The notes below the pieces were generated by a model. The model was not told the DNA's origin, made no database searches, and worked only from the letters and a program-made list of their open reading frames with translations. Made by a program: the position numbers and the translations under genes. This document shows positions 39,308 to 42,850 of a stretch of 42,850 nt of DNA, in pieces. Every line of letters begins with the position of its first letter. The first letter of the stretch is position 1. Source of the DNA: Acrocarpospora catenulata (GTDB lineage: Bacteria; Actinomycetota; Actinomycetes; Streptosporangiales; Streptosporangiaceae); contig NZ_JAHCST010000076.1 in NCBI RefSeq assembly GCF_018476525.1, positions 1-42,850 of the forward strand, read 5' to 3'.

Positions 39308-41566
39308 AAACGATCCGTGGAAGGTGCGGTCGACCACGTCCTGCTGCTGCTCGCGGGTGAGCCGGACGAAGTTCACCGCGTACCCCGAGACCCGGATGGT
39401 CAGCTGCGGGTAGTTCTCCGGGTGCTCCATCGCGTCCAGCAGGACGGCGCGGGTGAGCACGTTGACGTTCATGTGGAAGCCGCCGGCGTCCATGTACCCG
39501 TCCAGCACGCCGACCAGGTTGGTCACCCGCTCGGCCTCGGTACGGCCCAGCCCTTCCGGCGTGACCGTGTTGGTCAGCGAGATGCCGTCGCGTGCCTCGG
39601 CGTAGGGCAGCTTGGCCACCGACAGGGCCGAGGCGATCATGCCGTGCCGGTCGCGGCCGTTCATCGGGTTGGCACCGGGGGCGAACGGCTGCCCGGCCCG
39701 GCGGCCGTCGGGGGTGTTGCCGGTGTGCCTGCCGTACACCACGTTGGAGGTGATCGTCAGCACCGACTGGGTGTGCTCGGCCCCCCGGTACGCGCGATGC
39801 CGGCGCACCTTGGCCATGAACGAGCGGACCAGGTCGGCGGCGATGGCGTCCACCCGGTCGTCGTTGTTGCCGAAGGCCGGGTAGTCGCCCTCGACCACGT
39901 AGTCGACGGCCAGCCCCGACTCGTCGCGGACGACCCGCACCCGGGCGTGCCTGATGGCCGAGAGGCTGTCGGCGGCCACCGACAGGCCGGCGATGCCGCA
40001 GGCCAGGGTGCGCTTGACCGGGTAGTCGTGCAGGGCCATCTCGATGCGCTCGTAGGCGTACTTGTCGTGCATGTAGTGGATGACGTTGAGCGCGTCCACG
40101 TAGGTGCGGGCCAGCCAGTCCATCATCCGGTCGAAGGCGGGGGCGACCTCCTCGTAGGACAGGTAGTCGCCGGTGACGGGCGGCACCGCGGGGCCGACCT
40201 GCTCGCCGGTCATCTCGTCCCGGCCGCCGTTGATCGCGTACAGCAGGGTTTTGGCCAGGTTGACCCTGGCCCCGAAGAACTGCATCTGCCGGCCCACCGG
40301 CGCGGCCGACACGCAGCACGCGATGGCGGTGTCGTCGCCCGTGTAGCGGCGCATCAGCTCGTCGCTCTCGTACTGGAGTGAGCTGGTCTCGATGGACAGC
40401 CGGGCGCAGAACCGCTTGAACGGCTCGGGCAGCCGGGGCGACCAGAACACGGTCAGGTTGGGTTCCGGGGCCGGGCCCAGGTTGCAGAGCGTCTGCAGGT
40501 AGCGGAAGCTCGTGCGGGTCACCAGGGGGCGGCCGTCCGCGCCCAGGCCGCCGATCGACTCGGTCACCCAGGTGGGGTCGCCGGAGAACAGCTGGTCGTA
40601 CTCGGGGGTGCGCAGGAAGCGGACGATCCGCAGTTTGATCACGAAGTCGTCGATCAGCTCCTGGGCCCGCTCCTCGGTCAGCAGGCCGTCGGCCAGGTCG
40701 CGCTCCAGGTAGATGTCCAGGAACGTGGAGGTGCGGCCCAGCGACATCGCGGCGCCGTTCTGCTCCTTGACCGCCGCCAGGTAGCCGAAGTACAGCCACT
40801 GGATCGCCTCCCGGGCGGTGGCGGCCGGCTGGGAGATGTCGTGGCCGTAGGAGGCGGCCATCCGGCGCAATTCGTCCAGGGCGCGGATCTGCTCGGCCAG
40901 CTCCTCCCGGTCGCGGATCACCGCCTCGGAGGAGAACGCACGGTCCAGGCCGCGCAGTTCGTCCTTCTTGGCGTCGATGAGGCGGGTGGTGCCGTAGAGG
41001 GCGACCCGCCGGTAGTCGCCGATGATCCGGCCCCGGCCGTACGCGTCGGGCAGGCCGGTGATGACGCCGGAGCGGCGCGCGGCCCGGATCTCGGGGGTGT
41101 AGGCGTCGAAGACGCCGTCGTTGTGGGTCTTGCGGTACTTGGTGAAGATCTCCTTCACCCGCGGGTCGAGCCGGTAACCGTACGCGGTCAGGCCGGCCTC
41201 CACCATGCGCAGCCCGCCCTGCGGCATGATGGCCCGCTTGAGCGGCGCGTCGGTCTGCAGGCCGACGACCAGCTCGCGGTCCCGGTCGATGTAGCCGGGG
41301 CGGTGCGCGGTGATCGAGGAGGGCGTGGTGGTGTCCACGTCGTAGATGCCGCGCTGCCGCTCCTCCGGGAGCAGCTCGGTGATCTTGCTCCACACGGCGC
41401 GGGTCCGTTCGGTCGCCCCCGCCAGGAAGCTCTCGTCGCCCAGGTACGGGGTGTAGTTCGCCTGGATGAACGCGCGCACGTCGATCTCGGTACGCCAGGC
41501 CGTCCCACGGAACCCGTGCCAGGCGGTGACCGGGGCCATGTGCTCCCGGTCCATGGTGACCGTCAT
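39305..41566 (-). CDS. pflB: Pyruvate formate-lyase
   Basis: A 753-residue glycyl-radical enzyme converting pyruvate and CoA to acetyl-CoA and formate. The active-site cysteines are adjacent (C417-C418 in [20 protein letters not shown]), and the glycyl-radical loop is [13 protein letters not shown] (G728). Length and C-terminus ([11 protein letters not shown] plus four residues) match E. coli PflB. The ATG at 41566 has GAGGGGG; codons up to 41626 are excluded. The stop codon coincides with the right end of the TnpB element. Divergent from GAPDH across two DevR-type boxes, so it is probably induced at low oxygen, when the radical survives. Confidence 0.95.
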   Translation of the reverse strand: MTVTMDREHMAPVTAWHGFRGTAWRTEIDVRAFIQANYTPYLGDESFLAGATERTRAVWSKITELLPEERQRGIYDVDTTTPSSITAHRPGYIDRDRELVVGLQTDAPLKRAIMPQGGLRMVEAGLTAYGYRLDPRVKEIFTKYRKTHNDGVFDAYTPEIRAARRSGVITGLPDAYGRGRIIGDYRRVALYGTTRLIDAKKDELRGLDRAFSSEAVIRDREELAEQIRALDELRRMAASYGHDISQPAATAREAIQWLYFGYLAAVKEQNGAAMSLGRTSTFLDIYLERDLADGLLTEERAQELIDDFVIKLRIVRFLRTPEYDQLFSGDPTWVTESIGGLGADGRPLVTRTSFRYLQTLCNLGPAPEPNLTVFWSPRLPEPFKRFCARLSIETSSLQYESDELMRRYTGDDTAIACCVSAAPVGRQMQFFGARVNLAKTLLYAINGGRDEMTGEQVGPAVPPVTGDYLSYEEVAPAFDRMMDWLARTYVDALNVIHYMHDKYAYERIEMALHDYPVKRTLACGIAGLSVAADSLSAIRHARVRVVRDESGLAVDYVVEGDYPAFGNNDDRVDAIAADLVRSFMAKVRRHRAYRGAEHTQSVLTITSNVVYGRHTGNTPDGRRAGQPFAPGANPMNGRDRHGMIASALSVAKLPYAEARDGISLTNTVTPEGLGRTEAERVTNLVGVLDGYMDAGGFHMNVNVLTRAVLLDAMEHPENYPQLTIRVSGYAVNFVRLTREQQQDVVDRTFHGSF

Positions 41567-41648
41567 CGGAAACCCCCTCGAATCGGCCTTCGCCTTTACT
41601 TTCCTCTGGCAGGGGCGGCGGCTCATGGATCAGAGGTCACTGATCAAC

Positions 41649-41692
41649 AGGACCAAGGTCCCTAGGACTGTCCGGTGTGGGCCGCAAGTCCT
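41649..41692. promoter_or_regulatory. Two DevR/DosR-type boxes between pflB and GAPDH
   Basis: AGGACCAAGGTCCC (41649-41662) differs by one base from the box upstream of devR. GGGCCGCAAGTCCT (41679-41692; AGGACTTGCGGCCC on the other strand) resembles the flavodoxin box. Centres are 30 bases apart in the divergent promoter region. Confidence 0.7.
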
Positions 41693-41772
41693 ACGGCGGC
41701 GGCCTTTCGCCTCTAGGCGGGTGCTCCGGCCGGGCCGGACGATCAGCGCGGAGACACCCGGGAGGAATCATG

Positions 41773-42765
41773 ATGAAGATCGGCATCAACGGATTCGGCC
41801 GGATCGGCCGCGCCGTGCTCCGCGCCGGACTGGCCCAGGGACTCGACATCGTCGCGATCAACGATCTGGCCGACGCCGAGATGCTGGCCCACCTGCTCAA
41901 GCACGACTCCACGTACGGCACCTACGACAAACCCGTCGCCGTCGCGCCCGGCGCCCTGGTGGTCGACGGACGGCGCATTCCGGTGACCGGCTACCACGAC
42001 CCGTCCGGCATCGACTGGGCGGGTTACGGCGTGGATCTGGTGATCGAGGCGACCGGTCGCTTCCGCAGCAGGGCCGACGCCGAGCGGCACCTGAAGAACG
42101 GGGCGCGCAAGGTGCTGGTCAGCGCGCCGGGCAAGGGTATGGACGTCACGCTCGTCCCCGGTGTCAACGACAAGGCCTACCGCCCGGAGACGCACCAGAT
42201 CATCTCGATGGCCTCCTGCACCACCAACTGCGTGGCGCCCATGGTCGCCGTGCTGCATGAGACGTTCGGCCTGGTCAAGGGCTTCATGACGACCGTGCAC
42301 GCGTACACGGGCGACCAGCGGCTGCTGGACGCGCCGCACAAGGACCCGCGCCGGGCCCGTTCGGCGGCGGTCAACATCGTTCCCACCACGACCGGCGCCG
42401 CCCGCATGGTCGGCGAGGTCCTGCCCGAGCTGCGCGGCCGGCTGGACGGGATCGCGTTGCGGGTCCCGGTCCCCGACGGATCGCTGACCGACCTGTCGGC
42501 GGTGCTGGCCCGCCGGACCAGCGTCGAGGAGGTCAACCAGGCCTTCGCCCAGGCGGCGCGCGACCAGCTGGAGGGCGTCCTGCGGTACAGCACCGCGCCA
42601 CTGGTCTCCAGCGACATCATCGGCGCCACCGCCTCCTGCGTCTTCGACGCGCCCCTCACCCAGACCGACGGCACGCTGGTCAAGGTCTTCGGCTGGTACG
42701 ACAACGAGTGGGGCTACGCCAGCCGCCTGGCCGAAACCGCCGCCCGGATCGCCGCCGAACGATGA
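41773..42765 (+). CDS. gap: Type I glyceraldehyde-3-phosphate dehydrogenase
   Basis: A 330-residue glycolytic enzyme with the NAD site GINGFGRIGR at the N-terminus, Asp in AINDLADAE (NAD rather than NADP preference), the catalytic SMASCTTNC (C149) and its histidine in TVHAYTGDQ. GGAGGA is 6 bases before the ATG at 41773; the ATG at 41770 is too close. It stands alone, away from the pgk-tpi neighbours usual for the housekeeping gene, and shares a DevR-type promoter region with pflB. It may therefore be a second, hypoxia-induced GAPDH feeding the fermentative route. The last 85 bases of the window show no further gene. Confidence 0.94.
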   Translation: MKIGINGFGRIGRAVLRAGLAQGLDIVAINDLADAEMLAHLLKHDSTYGTYDKPVAVAPGALVVDGRRIPVTGYHDPSGIDWAGYGVDLVIEATGRFRSRADAERHLKNGARKVLVSAPGKGMDVTLVPGVNDKAYRPETHQIISMASCTTNCVAPMVAVLHETFGLVKGFMTTVHAYTGDQRLLDAPHKDPRRARSAAVNIVPTTTGAARMVGEVLPELRGRLDGIALRVPVPDGSLTDLSAVLARRTSVEEVNQAFAQAARDQLEGVLRYSTAPLVSSDIIGATASCVFDAPLTQTDGTLVKVFGWYDNEWGYASRLAETAARIAAER

Positions 42766-42850
42766 CCCATGAGCCGCCCGGCAGATCCCCCGGCTCCGGG
42801 CCCGGCTCCGCTGGGGTGGATGGTTGCGGTGGAACTCCCACCCACCCACC

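Noticed and set aside
37981-39310. A complete IS200/IS605 element with its own transposase.
   Set aside because: No tnpA-like frame with an HUH motif is present on either strand between the two end hairpins.
39272-40381. A 369-codon plus-strand frame beginning at the right end of the TnpB element, possibly a cargo gene.
   Set aside because: It is the complement of pflB, whose active-site and glycyl-radical motifs are intact.

Overview
The window comes from a high-GC, Gram-positive actinomycete, probably a relative of the Streptosporangiaceae (Streptosporangium, Nonomuraea or Microbispora). This rests on strong G/C third-position bias, frequent GTG starts, and actinomycete-typical families: XRE-DUF5753 regulators, DUF397, DUF6879, DevR/DevS and Rv1733c-like proteins. 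I cannot name a genus from sequence alone.

Region 1 (1-12 kb) is mixed chromosomal sequence. It holds an amino-acid ABC permease/ATPase pair, a tandem universal stress protein, an HspX-like small heat-shock protein behind a TetR/SRPBCC pair whose palindromic operator covers the start codon, a secreted Thr/Glu-repeat protein, an SDR, a zinc alcohol dehydrogenase/MFS pair with a divergent MarR regulator, an SPFH protein and an NTF2-like protein. Region 2 (11.8-16.6 kb) is a two-gene operon of a pyruvate-oxidase-like ThDP enzyme and a large FAD/Fe-S dehydrogenase. Together they could run lactate (or glycolate) to pyruvate to acetate.

Region 3 (16.8-25.3 kb) is a lower-GC regulatory and decay zone. 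It has a CYTH protein, a frameshifted and truncated methyltransferase remnant, two DUF397 proteins, a protein with three GntR-type helix-turn-helix domains coupled to an NTPase-less TPR protein, two XRE-DUF5753 regulators (one followed by a duplicated remnant of its own tail), a DUF6879 protein and an RsbW-like ATPase. It resembles the WhiJ/AbaA-type developmental regulatory sets of actinomycetes. At 25.3-27.8 kb is an ExeM/NucH-type secreted nuclease preceded by a good PHO-box match, then a CDF metal exporter.

Region 4 (29-42.8 kb) is the most coherent part: a DosR/DevR-type hypoxia/redox island. It contains a CtpF-like P-type ATPase, DevR, a PNPOx-fold protein, a DevS/DosT-like GAF kinase that keeps the heme-ligand and phospho-acceptor histidines, a DoxX protein, a flavodoxin, an Rv1733c-like protein, pyruvate formate-lyase with its activase, and a type I GAPDH. 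Palindromes of the DosR-box type (for example GGGACCAAGGTCCC and GGGACGTTCGTCCC) sit in the P-type ATPase/DevR, PNPOx, DoxX/flavodoxin and pflB/GAPDH promoter regions. The fermentative branch is visibly damaged: adhE is reduced to its two termini and inter-domain linker by two large internal deletions, and a frameshifted stand-alone TnpB (IS200/IS605-type) element lies between pflB and pflA, its right end coinciding with the pflB stop codon. The strain therefore seems to retain formate/acetyl-CoA production but to have lost the AdhE ethanol route at this locus.
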